Source of the DNA: JAFASC01 sp034669505
Lineage (GTDB): Bacteria > Pseudomonadota > Alphaproteobacteria > Rhizobiales > Beijerinckiaceae
DNA: 64,000 nt
Assembly: GCA_034669505.1 (NCBI GenBank)
Contig: JAXDNJ010000005.1
Location: 62,001-126,000, forward strand
Direction of reading: 5' to 3'
This document shows, piece by piece, positions 25,734 to 34,462 of this stretch (the first letter of the stretch is position 1; every line of letters starts with the position of its first letter). Under the pieces are notes generated by a model. The model was not told the DNA's origin, did not search any database, and worked only from the letters and a program-made list of their open reading frames with translations. The translations under genes and the position numbers were made by a program.

Positions 25734-27911
25734 TCAGGACTTCTTCGCCTTGTCGGGCCGCAACTGGAAAAGCACAAGCGACCGCCCGGTGACCAGATAT
25801 TTCTTCTTGAAAGCGAACCGCGCCTGCTCTGCCTCTGGCTCGTTGGTGTCGACGAGACGATCCCACGCCGACCCGCCTTGTCCCGCAGCCAACGTGAATT
25901 CGACCGGCTCGTGATAGGCGTTAAGCAGAAGCAGCACGGTGACGTCGTGACCGCGCTTGCGAATGCCGGTCGGTTGCGCACGGCCATCGAGTAGCACGCC
26001 CATGGAGCGCGCATTGCCGTCGCTCCACTGCTCCGGCGTGAGTTCCGCGCCGGTCGGCGACAGCCAGGCGACGTCCTTGACCTGCAGTTCCTCATCGAAT
26101 GCGCCCGTCAGGAACCGGTTGCGGCGCAACACCGGCAGCTTCTGGCGCAATTCGATGAGCCTGCGCGTGAACGCCGTCAGCGCCCGCCGATCATCGTCGA
26201 TCGAGTCCCAATCGAGCCAGCTGATCTCGTTATCCTGCGCATAGGCGTTGTTATTGCCCTTCTGCGTTCGCGCGAATTCATCGCCGGCGAGGATCATCGG
26301 CGTGCCCTGCGAGAACAGCAGGGTGGCGAGGAAATTGCGCATCTGGCGGAAACGTGTGCGGATGATTTCGGGATCGCCGGTCGGCCCTTCGACGCCGAGA
26401 TTGTTCGAGAGATTATGCGAGTGGCCGTCCTTGTTGTCCTCGCCGTTCGCCTCGTTGTGCTTGTCGTTATAGGAGACGAGATCGTTCAGCGTAAATCCAT
26501 CATGCGCGGTAATGAAGTTGACTGAGGCAGTCGGCCGCCGTCCGCGCTTGTTGAAGAGATCGGCGGAGCCTGAGAGCCGCGCGGCAAGCTCCTGCAGTTT
26601 GCCCTCGTCGCCACGCCAATAAGCGCGCACCGTGTCGCGATACCTGTCGTTCCATTCCGCCCATCCCGGCGAGAAATGCCCGACCTGATAGCCGCCTGGC
26701 CCGCAATCCCATGGCTCGGCGATGAGCTTGACGCCGCTCAGCACCGGGTCCTGGCGGCAGGAATCGAGGAAGCCGCCGCCTTCGTCGAAGCCGTGCGGCT
26801 CGCGCGCGAGGATGGTCGCAAGATCGAAGCGGAAGCCGTCGATGCGCATTTCGGTCGCCCAATAGCGCAATGAATCAGTGACCATCTTCAGAACGCCTTG
26901 ATGGCTCAGGTTGATGGTATTTCCCGTGCCCGTGTCGTTGATGTAGTAGCGTTTGTCCGGCGCAAGCCGGTAATATGAGGCATTGTCGATGCCCTTGAAC
27001 GATAGCGTCGGCCCGAGTTCATTCCCCTCGGCAGAGTGGTTATAAACCACGTCCAAAATTACTTCGATGCCGCGGTCATGGAAATGGCTGACCATTTCCT
27101 TTATCTCGTTGACGAACGGCGTCGCGAGATAGCGCGGCTTCGGCGCGAAGAAGGCGATCGTGTTATAGCCCCAGTAATTCCGCAGTCCTTTCTGCACGAG
27201 ATAATCGTCGTCGACGAACGCGTGGATCGGCAGTAATTCGACCGCGGTAACGCCGAGATTGGCGATATACTCGATCACCTCCGGTGACATCATGCCAGAA
27301 AACGTGCCACGGAAATGCTCGGGCACGCCGGGATGGCGCATCGTATAGCCGCGCACATGCGTTTCGTAGATGATCGCGCGCTGCCATGGCGTCTTCGGCT
27401 TGCGTTGCTCGCCCCAGGTAAAAGCCGGATCGATCACGCGGCATTTCGGCACGAAACGGGCGCTGTCGCGGTCGTCGAAGGAGAGGTCGGCGTCCGGCGA
27501 TCCGACTTTGTAACCGAAAAGGGCCTCGCTCCATTCGATCTCGCCGACGAGCTGGCGCGCGTAAGGGTCGATCAGGAGCTTGTTCGAGTTGAACCGTTGC
27601 CCGTTCTTCGGGTCGTAGGGCCCGTGCACGCGATAGCCGTAGACCGTGCCCGGCCGCGCGTCAGGCAGATAGCCGTGCCAGACCTCGTTTGTATATTCCG
27701 GCAGGGTAATGCGCTCGACCTCGGTCGTGCCGTCGATGTCGAAGATGCAAAGCTCGACCTTTGTCGCGTTGGCGGAAAACAGCGCGAAATTCACCCCGAT
27801 TCCATCCCAAGTCGCGCCGAGCGGAAACGGCTGGCCCTCGCGGACGCGGCTTCGGACCGCCGGACCCGACAAGATCAGCGACGGCGGGACGGGGCTTACC
27901 TGGATGTTCAT
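25734..27911 (-). CDS. glgX: Glycogen debranching enzyme, GlgX type
   Basis: Hydrolyses alpha-1,6 branches of phosphorylase-trimmed glycogen. A CBM48-like N-domain (PFPLGATWDGIGVNFALFSANA) precedes the GH13 barrel with DVVYNHSAEGNE, the nucleophile in RIDGFRFDLA (about residue 360), the acid in LIAEPWDCGPGGYQVG and FITAHDGFTLNDLVSYNDKHNEANGE. At 725 residues it has the usual GlgX length. The ATG at 27911 starts shortly before the CBM. No glgA, glgB, glgC or glgP is in the window. The enzyme may serve glycogen or the trehalose (TreY-TreZ) route. Confidence 0.94.
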   Translation of the reverse strand: MNIQVSPVPPSLILSGPAVRSRVREGQPFPLGATWDGIGVNFALFSANATKVELCIFDIDGTTEVERITLPEYTNEVWHGYLPDARPGTVYGYRVHGPYDPKNGQRFNSNKLLIDPYARQLVGEIEWSEALFGYKVGSPDADLSFDDRDSARFVPKCRVIDPAFTWGEQRKPKTPWQRAIIYETHVRGYTMRHPGVPEHFRGTFSGMMSPEVIEYIANLGVTAVELLPIHAFVDDDYLVQKGLRNYWGYNTIAFFAPKPRYLATPFVNEIKEMVSHFHDRGIEVILDVVYNHSAEGNELGPTLSFKGIDNASYYRLAPDKRYYINDTGTGNTINLSHQGVLKMVTDSLRYWATEMRIDGFRFDLATILAREPHGFDEGGGFLDSCRQDPVLSGVKLIAEPWDCGPGGYQVGHFSPGWAEWNDRYRDTVRAYWRGDEGKLQELAARLSGSADLFNKRGRRPTASVNFITAHDGFTLNDLVSYNDKHNEANGEDNKDGHSHNLSNNLGVEGPTGDPEIIRTRFRQMRNFLATLLFSQGTPMILAGDEFARTQKGNNNAYAQDNEISWLDWDSIDDDRRALTAFTRRLIELRQKLPVLRRNRFLTGAFDEELQVKDVAWLSPTGAELTPEQWSDGNARSMGVLLDGRAQPTGIRKRGHDVTVLLLLNAYHEPVEFTLAAGQGGSAWDRLVDTNEPEAEQARFAFKKKYLVTGRSLVLFQLRPDKAKKS

Positions 27912-28111
27912 GAAGGTCTCGGGGAGTGGAATGGCCGGACTGCCAACGCGGGAAAGCCGCAAAAGCTCCGCAGACGCTTCCGAGAGGCGATCGGTCCCAA
28001 GGCGGCAATAGGCCGCGCGGCTTGGTGCCGATCACCGGCCTCGCTCTTCACCCGAGCGTGTTCACTCTAACACGCGCGCGCCTCTTGCCTTGTTCTCGGA
28101 AGGGTGGTGAA

Positions 28112-30082
28112 ATGCCTAGCCCTTTTTTTTATTTTACAGCGTGCTGCCGGATGAGTTCCGCAGACAATCCCAAGCCAGAACAAGCTTCCACCGGCGGCTG
28201 GTATCTCCGGCTGAGCGGAGTGGTCACGCACGCGTGGAAATTCTCCACGCGTGCAACGTTCGCCGTTCTGGTCCTTCTGCTCATTGTGCCTCTATATTCG
28301 GCCGTGTTCGACAAGAGCTTTGTTATCGGCGAATTTTCGGTTCCCGACGAGTTGCAGAAAAAGGGCGCCACCAGTGCCGTCATCGGCCGCCGATTTTTCG
28401 ATCACATCGCCGACATGCAGCACTACGCCAACTCGGCCGTCGCGGAGAGCCACTTTGGACCTCAGGCATTCGCCTCGGCCGGCGCAAGCTCGAAAGTGAC
28501 CGACATCAAACTGCCGGGCGCCGACATCAGCCTCGTCAGTCTCGTCAGCCAGCTGCGAGCGCTCCTTCACATCCAGGACACCAAGATCGTCGGTGAAGTC
28601 GTCATCTCGAAAAGCGCACCAGATGTCGCTTATATACTGCGCGCTCATGCCACGGGCGGGGATGTTTGGGTCGAGGCCGAAGAAGGCACCGACATAGACG
28701 CGGTCATCAGAACCGTCGCCACCCGGCTTGTGGAGCGATTCGATCCGCTCGTCGCCGGCTTCTACTACTTCCGAAATCCCGAAAAACGCGATCTCGACAG
28801 GGCCATCGGCTTTGCCGAAGGGTTCCATTCGGCGGACAGTAGGCAGCAGGCCTGGGCTCTCGTACTTCGCGGCCTGGCGTGGCGCGACAAGCAGAAAGAT
28901 TCGCAGCAGACGCGGGTAAGTCTGTGCAATGCGATCGAACGCGATCCGTTATTCACGCCGGCGTGGCGCATCCTTGCTCGCACCCTGCGCGAAGACGACG
29001 ACATCGCACGGGCACGTCACCTCGCGCTTCGGCTGGTTCAAGACCAGCGGGACGAGCCCGAAGGATATCGGCAGCTCGGCTCCTTACGGCGCGATTGCAT
29101 GGCCGGCCCGGAGCAGGAGCAACAGGCAGAAAACCTTTTCAAACAGGCGATAGGTCTCGGGGCGGAACGCGAAACTGATTCCCTGAGCCTCGTCGACTAC
29201 GCCCGATTCCGTTACGAGTGGTACAGGCCGGAGCCTTCGGGCGAAGTGCCTGGCTACGATGCTATGGGTGACCACCTCAAAGCTGCGCGATCGATGGCGC
29301 GCGACGAACCCTCTGTCTATACGACCTGGGCCCGCGCTCTCGCTCACCCTCGCTCGCCCGGCGAGAGCCGGACTGCGGGTGACTTATCGCGATTGCTCGA
29401 TGCCGAGCTCAAAGCACAATATGCGCTCACCCGCGATTCCACGTCGGCTTTCGCCAATTTCGCCATGGGGGAATTACTGACGGATAAGGGAGTTGAGCGG
29501 CACAAATACAGAGATGTCGATAGCTTCACCAAGGCGAAGGATTTTCTCGAGACGTCGCGACGAGGCGTCGTCCATCCGGAACTTCTAGAGGATCCGCTAT
29601 ACGCACGCGCTCTCGCGGGGGCAGGCGACTTCTTTCCGGCAGAGGAAATCCTCAAGGATATCGAGTCTAAGACCAAGGGGCGCGGCGGACCTCCTAACCC
29701 TGTAGCCGAATGGGTCTATGGAGAGATGCTGTACAATCAGGATCGGTACGAAGAAGCTCTTGCTCATTTGAATGCGGCCGAGAATGTGCGCACCTGCGGG
29801 CCCCGATCGAACGTTGTCCGCAGCTTGATCACGATCATCGAGAACAAGCTGGCCAACCAACCGCCCGCGAACACCGACGAATCGGAGCCGATGAGGGCCA
29901 AGCTGGTGGCCCATTCCATGGTAACCAGGCGGAGTGCGGCAACGGGTCGGCCCGCAAAGCGCGAAGTAAAAGAGCTTCCCACCGCCGAGCCGGCATGCCC
30001 GGGCTGGGAGCAGCTGACCGGCGATGAGCTTTCCCCTTGGTGGCCTGCGCGCCCGGGATGGTCTTTCTTCGAAGCCGGGTGA
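28112..30082 (+). CDS. Membrane-anchored TPR-like protein of unknown function
   Basis: A 656-residue protein with one membrane helix near residues 50-70 (FAVLVLLLIVPLYSAVF) and a long hydrophilic part. Residues from about 230 look like degenerate TPR helices (AWALVLRGLAWRDKQ, PAWRILARTLREDDDIARARHLALRLVQDQ, NPVAEWVYGEMLYNQDRYEEALAHLNAAENV). The segment before them has an SLVSQLRALLHIQDTKIVGEVVIS motif I cannot assign. It probably scaffolds other proteins. The ATG at 28112 follows GGAAGGGTGG; a second ATG at 28151 is possible. It diverges from glgX. The C-terminal 60 residues are Pro/Arg rich and poorly conserved in appearance. Confidence 0.65.
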   Translation: MPSPFFYFTACCRMSSADNPKPEQASTGGWYLRLSGVVTHAWKFSTRATFAVLVLLLIVPLYSAVFDKSFVIGEFSVPDELQKKGATSAVIGRRFFDHIADMQHYANSAVAESHFGPQAFASAGASSKVTDIKLPGADISLVSLVSQLRALLHIQDTKIVGEVVISKSAPDVAYILRAHATGGDVWVEAEEGTDIDAVIRTVATRLVERFDPLVAGFYYFRNPEKRDLDRAIGFAEGFHSADSRQQAWALVLRGLAWRDKQKDSQQTRVSLCNAIERDPLFTPAWRILARTLREDDDIARARHLALRLVQDQRDEPEGYRQLGSLRRDCMAGPEQEQQAENLFKQAIGLGAERETDSLSLVDYARFRYEWYRPEPSGEVPGYDAMGDHLKAARSMARDEPSVYTTWARALAHPRSPGESRTAGDLSRLLDAELKAQYALTRDSTSAFANFAMGELLTDKGVERHKYRDVDSFTKAKDFLETSRRGVVHPELLEDPLYARALAGAGDFFPAEEILKDIESKTKGRGGPPNPVAEWVYGEMLYNQDRYEEALAHLNAAENVRTCGPRSNVVRSLITIIENKLANQPPANTDESEPMRAKLVAHSMVTRRSAATGRPAKREVKELPTAEPACPGWEQLTGDELSPWWPARPGWSFFEAG

Positions 30083-30098
30083 GCCTGCCACGGCAGGC
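30083..30098. terminator. Short hairpin directly after the TPR gene
   Basis: GCCTGC-CACG-GCAGGC begins on the base after the TPR gene's stop codon. The 6-base GC-rich stem is not followed by a real T-run. The 180 bases after it, up to the FAD oxidoreductase, hold no recognised gene. Confidence 0.35.
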
Positions 30099-30277
30099 GC
30101 TTCTCGTGGCAACCTTGCGCGTGAACGGAAGCCCTGCGGCGATCTGCAGGGCGAGCGGCCGCTTGCGGGCAAGATCAGGAACGTTGGACGTCTTGTGCGA
30201 AGTCGGCTGGTTCGATTGCGACGCCAATCGGCATCTGAAGAACACCGCTCGCCGCCAAGAAGCAGTGGCATGAGTTG

Positions 30278-31636
30278 ATGAGCGAAAATCGTGCTGTACC
30301 TAGCTTCCGTACTATCGAAGAACCCGCGCGCACGACACCGCTCTTCGGCGAATACGATCTCGTCGTGCTTGGCGGCGGCCCGGCGGGGATCGCGGCCGCT
30401 TCGGTCGCAGCGCGGGCGGGGCTTAACACCCTGATTGTAGAGCGCTACGGCTTCCTCGGCGGCATGGGAACGGCGGCGGGTGTCACCAATTTCTGCGGTC
30501 TGCACGCAAATGTGCATGGCGAACTTCGCCAGGTTGTCGGCGGAATTGCCGACGAACTTCTCGGCCGCATCGATCGGCTCGGTGGTCTCAACGCGCCGCA
30601 TGTCCTCTTCGGCGGCAAGAGCATGGCGCAGGCCTACGACAATGCCGCCTACAAGATCGCCGCCGACAATCTTCTTGCCGCGAGCGGCACGAAAATCCTG
30701 TTCCACGCGCTCGCGGTCGGCGTCACCATGCACGATGCGCAGACGATCGACTCGCTCATCCTCGAGACGCGCTCGGGCCGCGTCGCGGTGCGCGCCAAAA
30801 TCTTCATCGACTGTTCCGGCGACGGCGACCTCGCCGCGTTTGCCGGCGCCCCTTATGAGCTCGGCGACGGCGCCGGCAACATGCTCTATCCCTCGACGAT
30901 GTTCCGCGTGAACGGCGTCGATCCGGCGCGCGCCGCCGACGCCTGGGCGACGATCCCGCGTCTCATGCAGGAAGCGGAAGCGCGCGGCATGCGCTTTCCG
31001 CGCAAGGGCGCGATCGTGCGGCCGCAGAAGCATCCCGCAGAATGGCGCGTCAACATCACGCAGCTCAGGAACGACGACGGCAGCGCCATCGACGGTACCG
31101 ACGCGCGGCAGATGAGCGACGGCGAATTGCAAGGCCGCCGCCAGGTGATGCAGACATTCGAGTTCCTGAAAACCGTGCCCGGCTTCGAGGATTGCTACAT
31201 CGTCGACATCGCGCCGCAGGTCGGCATCCGCGAAACGCGCCGCGTCAGCTGCGATTACATGCTCACCGAGAGCGACGTGCTCGATTGCGCCACCTTCGAT
31301 GACACTATCGGTGTCAATTGCTGGCCGATCGAAGAGCATGTCGCCGGCGACGTCATCTTCCGCTTTCCCGACATTCCGCGCGCGCGCGGCTACAATCAGC
31401 TACCGTTCCGCATGCTGCTGCCGCGGAACATGCGCAACCTCCTCGTCGCGGGACGTTGCGCCGGCATGACACATGGCGGCCAATCGGCCGCGCGCGTCTC
31501 CGGCGCGTGTTTTGTCATGGGCGAAGCAGCGGCAAGTGCGGCGGCGCTGGCGCTCGCCTCCAACGTCGCACCACGCGATGTCGATGTCGTCGCCCTGCAG
31601 GGCAGGCTCCGAGAGCAGGGCGTGTGCCTAGGCTGA
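30278..31636 (+). CDS. FAD-dependent oxidoreductase (FAD_oxidored, PF12831 type)
   Basis: A 452-residue flavoprotein. The N-terminal Rossmann fold is YDLVVLGGGPAGIAAASVAA with the ribose-binding Glu in TLIVERYGFLGGMGTAAGVTNFCG. A second nucleotide motif, IFIDCSGDGDLAAFAG, and the C-terminal NLLVAGRCAGMTHGGQSAARV with GEAAASAAALA are typical of PF12831 proteins, whose substrates are mostly unknown. There is no signal peptide. The start is the ATG at 30278; a TTG directly before it also reads in frame. The gene stands alone. Confidence 0.87.
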   Translation: MSENRAVPSFRTIEEPARTTPLFGEYDLVVLGGGPAGIAAASVAARAGLNTLIVERYGFLGGMGTAAGVTNFCGLHANVHGELRQVVGGIADELLGRIDRLGGLNAPHVLFGGKSMAQAYDNAAYKIAADNLLAASGTKILFHALAVGVTMHDAQTIDSLILETRSGRVAVRAKIFIDCSGDGDLAAFAGAPYELGDGAGNMLYPSTMFRVNGVDPARAADAWATIPRLMQEAEARGMRFPRKGAIVRPQKHPAEWRVNITQLRNDDGSAIDGTDARQMSDGELQGRRQVMQTFEFLKTVPGFEDCYIVDIAPQVGIRETRRVSCDYMLTESDVLDCATFDDTIGVNCWPIEEHVAGDVIFRFPDIPRARGYNQLPFRMLLPRNMRNLLVAGRCAGMTHGGQSAARVSGACFVMGEAAASAAALALASNVAPRDVDVVALQGRLREQGVCLG

Positions 31637-31739
31637 GGAATAGGGGCGGCGGAAACAAGAGAGCACCGGAGCGCGCCAGGCTATTCCCTTCATGGTTGCG
31701 TGTGCCTACTATAGGTTTTTCTAAATAGGGAGCTATTTC

Positions 31740-32351
31740 ATGGCCTGGCGTGGAACTGTTGGACGCGGCTTCTCGGCCGAAGAATTCGAAGCTTACATTC
31801 ACACTCTTACATTTGGTGCGTGGCGACCGAAATTTGCCGTCGTACACAATACATCCGCTCCAAGCTTGGCTCAGTATCGAGCCTGGAAACAGCGTCATCC
31901 GCCGATTACCGGCGAGCAATGGATGCACAACCTCGTTGGTTATTATCGCGACGAGCAAGGCTGGTCGGCCGGCCCGCATCTGTTCGTCGCCGACGACAAG
32001 ATCTGGGCCTTCACGCCGCTTACGGTTCCGGGCACGCATACGCCAAGCTGGAACCCAATCTCGTGGGGCGTGGAGACTGTTGGAGAGTTCGACAAGGAGC
32101 CATTTGACGGAGGGGTGCGAGACAATCTCGTCTCCGCGCTCGCCTCACTGCATTCATTAATGGGCTGGAGTCCGAAGGATTACAAGATCGGCGTACGTGG
32201 TTTGCACTTCCATAAGGAAGACAAGGGAACGACGCACAAGCATTGTCCCGGCAAGAACATGGTCAAGACAAATCTGGTAAATGCAGTCGCAGAAAAGATA
32301 CTCGCCATGAATTCCGGCGAGCATCTTGCCGACCGTCCCGCCGGAGTTTGA
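31740..32351 (+). CDS. Peptidoglycan amidase, phage-endolysin-like (Amidase_2/PGRP type)
   Basis: A 203-residue N-acetylmuramoyl-L-alanine amidase-like protein. The zinc ligands fit the family: His in FAVVHNTS, His in the GLHFHKEDKGTTHKHCPGKN block and Cys in HCPG. Between them lie GPHLFVADDKIWAFTPL and WGVETVGE. There is no signal peptide, as in endolysins and intracellular amidases. The local upstream DNA is AT-rich (CTATAGGTTTTTCTAAATA), unlike neighbouring spacers, and AGGGAG stands 7 bases before the ATG. No holin or phage structural gene is near. It may be a domesticated phage gene or a horizontally acquired wall enzyme. Confidence 0.78.
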   Translation: MAWRGTVGRGFSAEEFEAYIHTLTFGAWRPKFAVVHNTSAPSLAQYRAWKQRHPPITGEQWMHNLVGYYRDEQGWSAGPHLFVADDKIWAFTPLTVPGTHTPSWNPISWGVETVGEFDKEPFDGGVRDNLVSALASLHSLMGWSPKDYKIGVRGLHFHKEDKGTTHKHCPGKNMVKTNLVNAVAEKILAMNSGEHLADRPAGV

Positions 32352-32374
32352 TCCGGCTTTCTGGGTTCGTCTGC

Positions 32375-32401
32375 GAGTGCTTGCCGAAACGGCGAGCACT
32401 C
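32375..32401. terminator. Strong hairpin between convergent amidase and leuA
   Basis: GAGTGCTTGCCG-AAA-CGGCGAGCACTC forms a 12-base stem (one T-G wobble) with a three-base loop, placed between the stops at 32351 and 32408. It lacks a T-run on either side but is a good candidate for a bidirectional terminator. Confidence 0.6.
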
Positions 32402-32407
32402 TGAATC

Positions 32408-34006
32408 TCACCCCATCGCATGCTGCGCGTGCTGGCGCTCACCCCTCGCGGTGAGCTTGTTCAGCGCCGCGATATAGGCGCGGGCCGACGCCACTAAAGT
32501 ATCCGGGTCGGCGCCCTTGCCCGTCACCGACATGCCGCCCTGCGACAGCCGCACCGAGACTTCCGCCTGAGCGTCGGTGCCGTGCGTCACCGCATGCACC
32601 TGGAACAACTCCAGCTTCGCCTCGTGCGGCACCAGCGCGCGGATGGCGTTGAAGATCGCGTCGATCGGCCCGTTGCCGGTCGATTGGTGCACGCGTTTCT
32701 CGCCGTCGATGTCGAGCGTCAGCGCCGCACTCTGCGGCCCTGCCGTCCCGGCGATCACCGTCAGGGCGGCGACCTTGATGCGGTCATGCGCGTTGAGAAT
32801 CTCGTCGTCGACCAGCGCGGCGATATCTTCATCGTACACGATCTTCTTGCGGTCGGCCAAATCCTTAAGACGCTTGAAGGCGTCGTTCAGCGCGTTCTCG
32901 CCGAGCTCGTAGCCCATCTCCTTCAGCTTCTCGCGGAAGGCGGCGCGGCCGGAATGCTTGCCCATCACCAGCGATGTCTTCGACACCCCGACCGATTCCG
33001 GCGTCATGATCTCGTAAGTGTCGCGGTTCTTCAGCATGCCGTGCTGATGGATGCCGCTCTCATGTGCGAATGCATTTCGCCCGACGATCGCCTTGTTGTA
33101 CTGCACCGGGAACGACGTCACCGCCGAGACCAACTTCGAGGCGCGGTTCAGCAGCGTCGTCTCGATGCCAGTCGCGTAAGGCAGCACGTCCGCCCGCGTG
33201 CGGATCGCCATCACGATCTCTTCGAGCGCCGCGTTGCCGGCGCGCTCGCCCAAGCCGTTGATCGTGCATTCGATCTGCCGCGCCCCGCCGGCCACGCCGG
33301 CCAGCGAATTCGCCACCGCCATCCCCAAATCGTCATGGCAATGCACGGAAAATATCGCCTTGTCGGAATTCGGCACGCGCGCGCGCAAGGTCTCGAACAT
33401 CCCGCGATATTCCTGCGGAGTCGCGTATCCCACGGTATCGGGCAAGTTGATCGTGGTGGCGCCGGCATCGATCGCCGCCTCGATGCAGCGGCAGAGAAAA
33501 TCGACCTCGCTGCGGGTCGCGTCCTCGGCCGACCATTCGACGTCGTCGGTGTATTGGCGCGCCCGCGTCACCGCGGCGACGGTGGCCGCCAGCACCTCCT
33601 GCGGCGTCATGTTGAGCTTGGCGCTCATATGTAGCGGCGAGGTCGCGATGACGATGTGGACGCGCCCGCGCCGCGCCGGCTTGATCGCGGCGCCGCAGCG
33701 GTCGATGTCGGGGAGCGAGGTGCGCGACAGGCCGGCAATGACAGCGTTCTTGGTGCGCCGCGCGATCTCGCGCACGGATTCGAAGTCGCCCTCCGAGGCG
33801 ACGGGAAAGCCCGCCTCGATGATGTCGACGCCCATTTCGTCCAAGAGCTCGGCGACTTCGAGCTTTTCCTCGAACGTCATCGTGGCGCCGGGGCATTGCT
33901 CGCCGTCGCGCAATGTCGTGTCGAAGATGAGGACCTTGTCCTTGTGGAAGGTGATGGGTGTGGTGGTGGCGGCCGCAGGGGCGATGATATCGGTCGGAAC
34001 GGTCAT
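32408..34006 (-). CDS. leuA: 2-isopropylmalate synthase
   Basis: Condenses acetyl-CoA with 2-oxoisovalerate, the committed step of leucine synthesis. The 532 residues match the long bacterial class. The TIM-barrel catalytic domain shows VLIFDTTLRDGEQCPGATM, GLSRTS, INLPDTVGYATP and the metal site VHCHDDLGMAVANS. The C-terminal regulatory domain (from about residue 400) binds leucine for feedback inhibition. The gene is preceded by a leucine-rich leader ORF and overlapping hairpins, so transcription is probably attenuated by charged tRNA-Leu. AAGGTAAG lies just before the ATG. Confidence 0.98.
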   Translation of the reverse strand: MTVPTDIIAPAAATTTPITFHKDKVLIFDTTLRDGEQCPGATMTFEEKLEVAELLDEMGVDIIEAGFPVASEGDFESVREIARRTKNAVIAGLSRTSLPDIDRCGAAIKPARRGRVHIVIATSPLHMSAKLNMTPQEVLAATVAAVTRARQYTDDVEWSAEDATRSEVDFLCRCIEAAIDAGATTINLPDTVGYATPQEYRGMFETLRARVPNSDKAIFSVHCHDDLGMAVANSLAGVAGGARQIECTINGLGERAGNAALEEIVMAIRTRADVLPYATGIETTLLNRASKLVSAVTSFPVQYNKAIVGRNAFAHESGIHQHGMLKNRDTYEIMTPESVGVSKTSLVMGKHSGRAAFREKLKEMGYELGENALNDAFKRLKDLADRKKIVYDEDIAALVDDEILNAHDRIKVAALTVIAGTAGPQSAALTLDIDGEKRVHQSTGNGPIDAIFNAIRALVPHEAKLELFQVHAVTHGTDAQAEVSVRLSQGGMSVTGKGADPDTLVASARAYIAALNKLTARGERQHAQHAMG

Positions 34007-34051
34007 GAGTTCTTACCTTGAATTTGGGGCCGCGCGCGTCGAGCGTCTAAC

Positions 34052-34123
34052 GGCTCTCGGAGAGGGAAATGTTCAAGGGACCCCTGAGAGCCAGGGCGCA
34101 AAAGCCCGGCCGGCGCTCAGGGG
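34052..34123 (-). promoter_or_regulatory. leuA attenuator: two mutually exclusive hairpins
   Basis: Hairpin 1: perfect 8-base arms at 34081-34088 and 34116-34123 (CCCCTGAG...CTCAGGGG in the transcript), with an inner stem GCC-GGGC/GCCC-T-GGC. Its 5' arm covers the stop codon of the leader peptide. Hairpin 2: 7-base arms GGCTCTC/GAGAGCC at 34086-34092 and 34052-34058. The two share bases 34086-34088 and the neighbouring stem, so they cannot form together. That is the expected geometry of a ribosome-stalling attenuator. Neither is followed by a clear U-run, so which one stops transcription is unresolved. Confidence 0.6.
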
Positions 34124-34245
34124 CGGCTAAGAAGCAGCAGCGCGAGAGCGAGGGTGAGGCCGAGGGTGAGCACGTTCGAAACGCGCACGAGCGCGGTCGC
34201 GCTGCGCAGCGCGTTCGATGCGGCTTTTGTGGCGAAGCTTGCCAC
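34117..34245 (-). CDS. leuA leader peptide (leucine-rich)
   Basis: A 42-residue ORF upstream of leuA, from the GTG at 34245 to the TGA at 34117, whose C-terminus reads VLTLGLTLALALLLLSRP, with four consecutive Leu codons and 8 Leu in 14 codons. An in-frame TGA just upstream of the GTG fixes this as the first possible start, and GAGGA lies 8 bases before it. The stop falls in the first arm of the attenuator hairpin. Leucine starvation would stall the ribosome on the Leu run and change the RNA fold. Alphaproteobacterial leuA leaders of this kind are known; this one has not been verified. Confidence 0.75.
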   Translation of the reverse strand: MASFATKAASNALRSATALVRVSNVLTLGLTLALALLLLSRP

Positions 34246-34395
34246 GGGTCACGTCCTCGGGGGCGGCGCAAAGCGCCGGATGCGAGGAGGGATAGCAGGG
34301 GAGGGGTCGGGTGCGCAAGGAGGGCTTACGCTTGGGAGATGCGACGCACGTTCTGGTAACGCGGTGCCTCCAGCGTCGATATGGGCACACCCACG

Positions 34396-34425
34396 TTGAC
34401 TATAACTATTTTTCCCTGCTAACTA
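34396..34425 (+). promoter_or_regulatory. Possible promoter of the RAMA-domain gene
   Basis: TTGACT at 34396-34401 and, 18 bases on, TAACTA at 34420-34425, inside an AT-rich stretch that stands out from the GC-rich neighbourhood. The -10 match is only partial. Confidence 0.3.
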
Positions 34426-34462
34426 CGCTATAGAATAATCAGCAGTATAGGAGCGGCACGTC

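Noticed and set aside
31740..34245. Prophage region suggested by the lysin-like amidase
   Set aside because: No integrase, capsid, tail, holin or attachment repeats; neighbours are ordinary metabolic genes.
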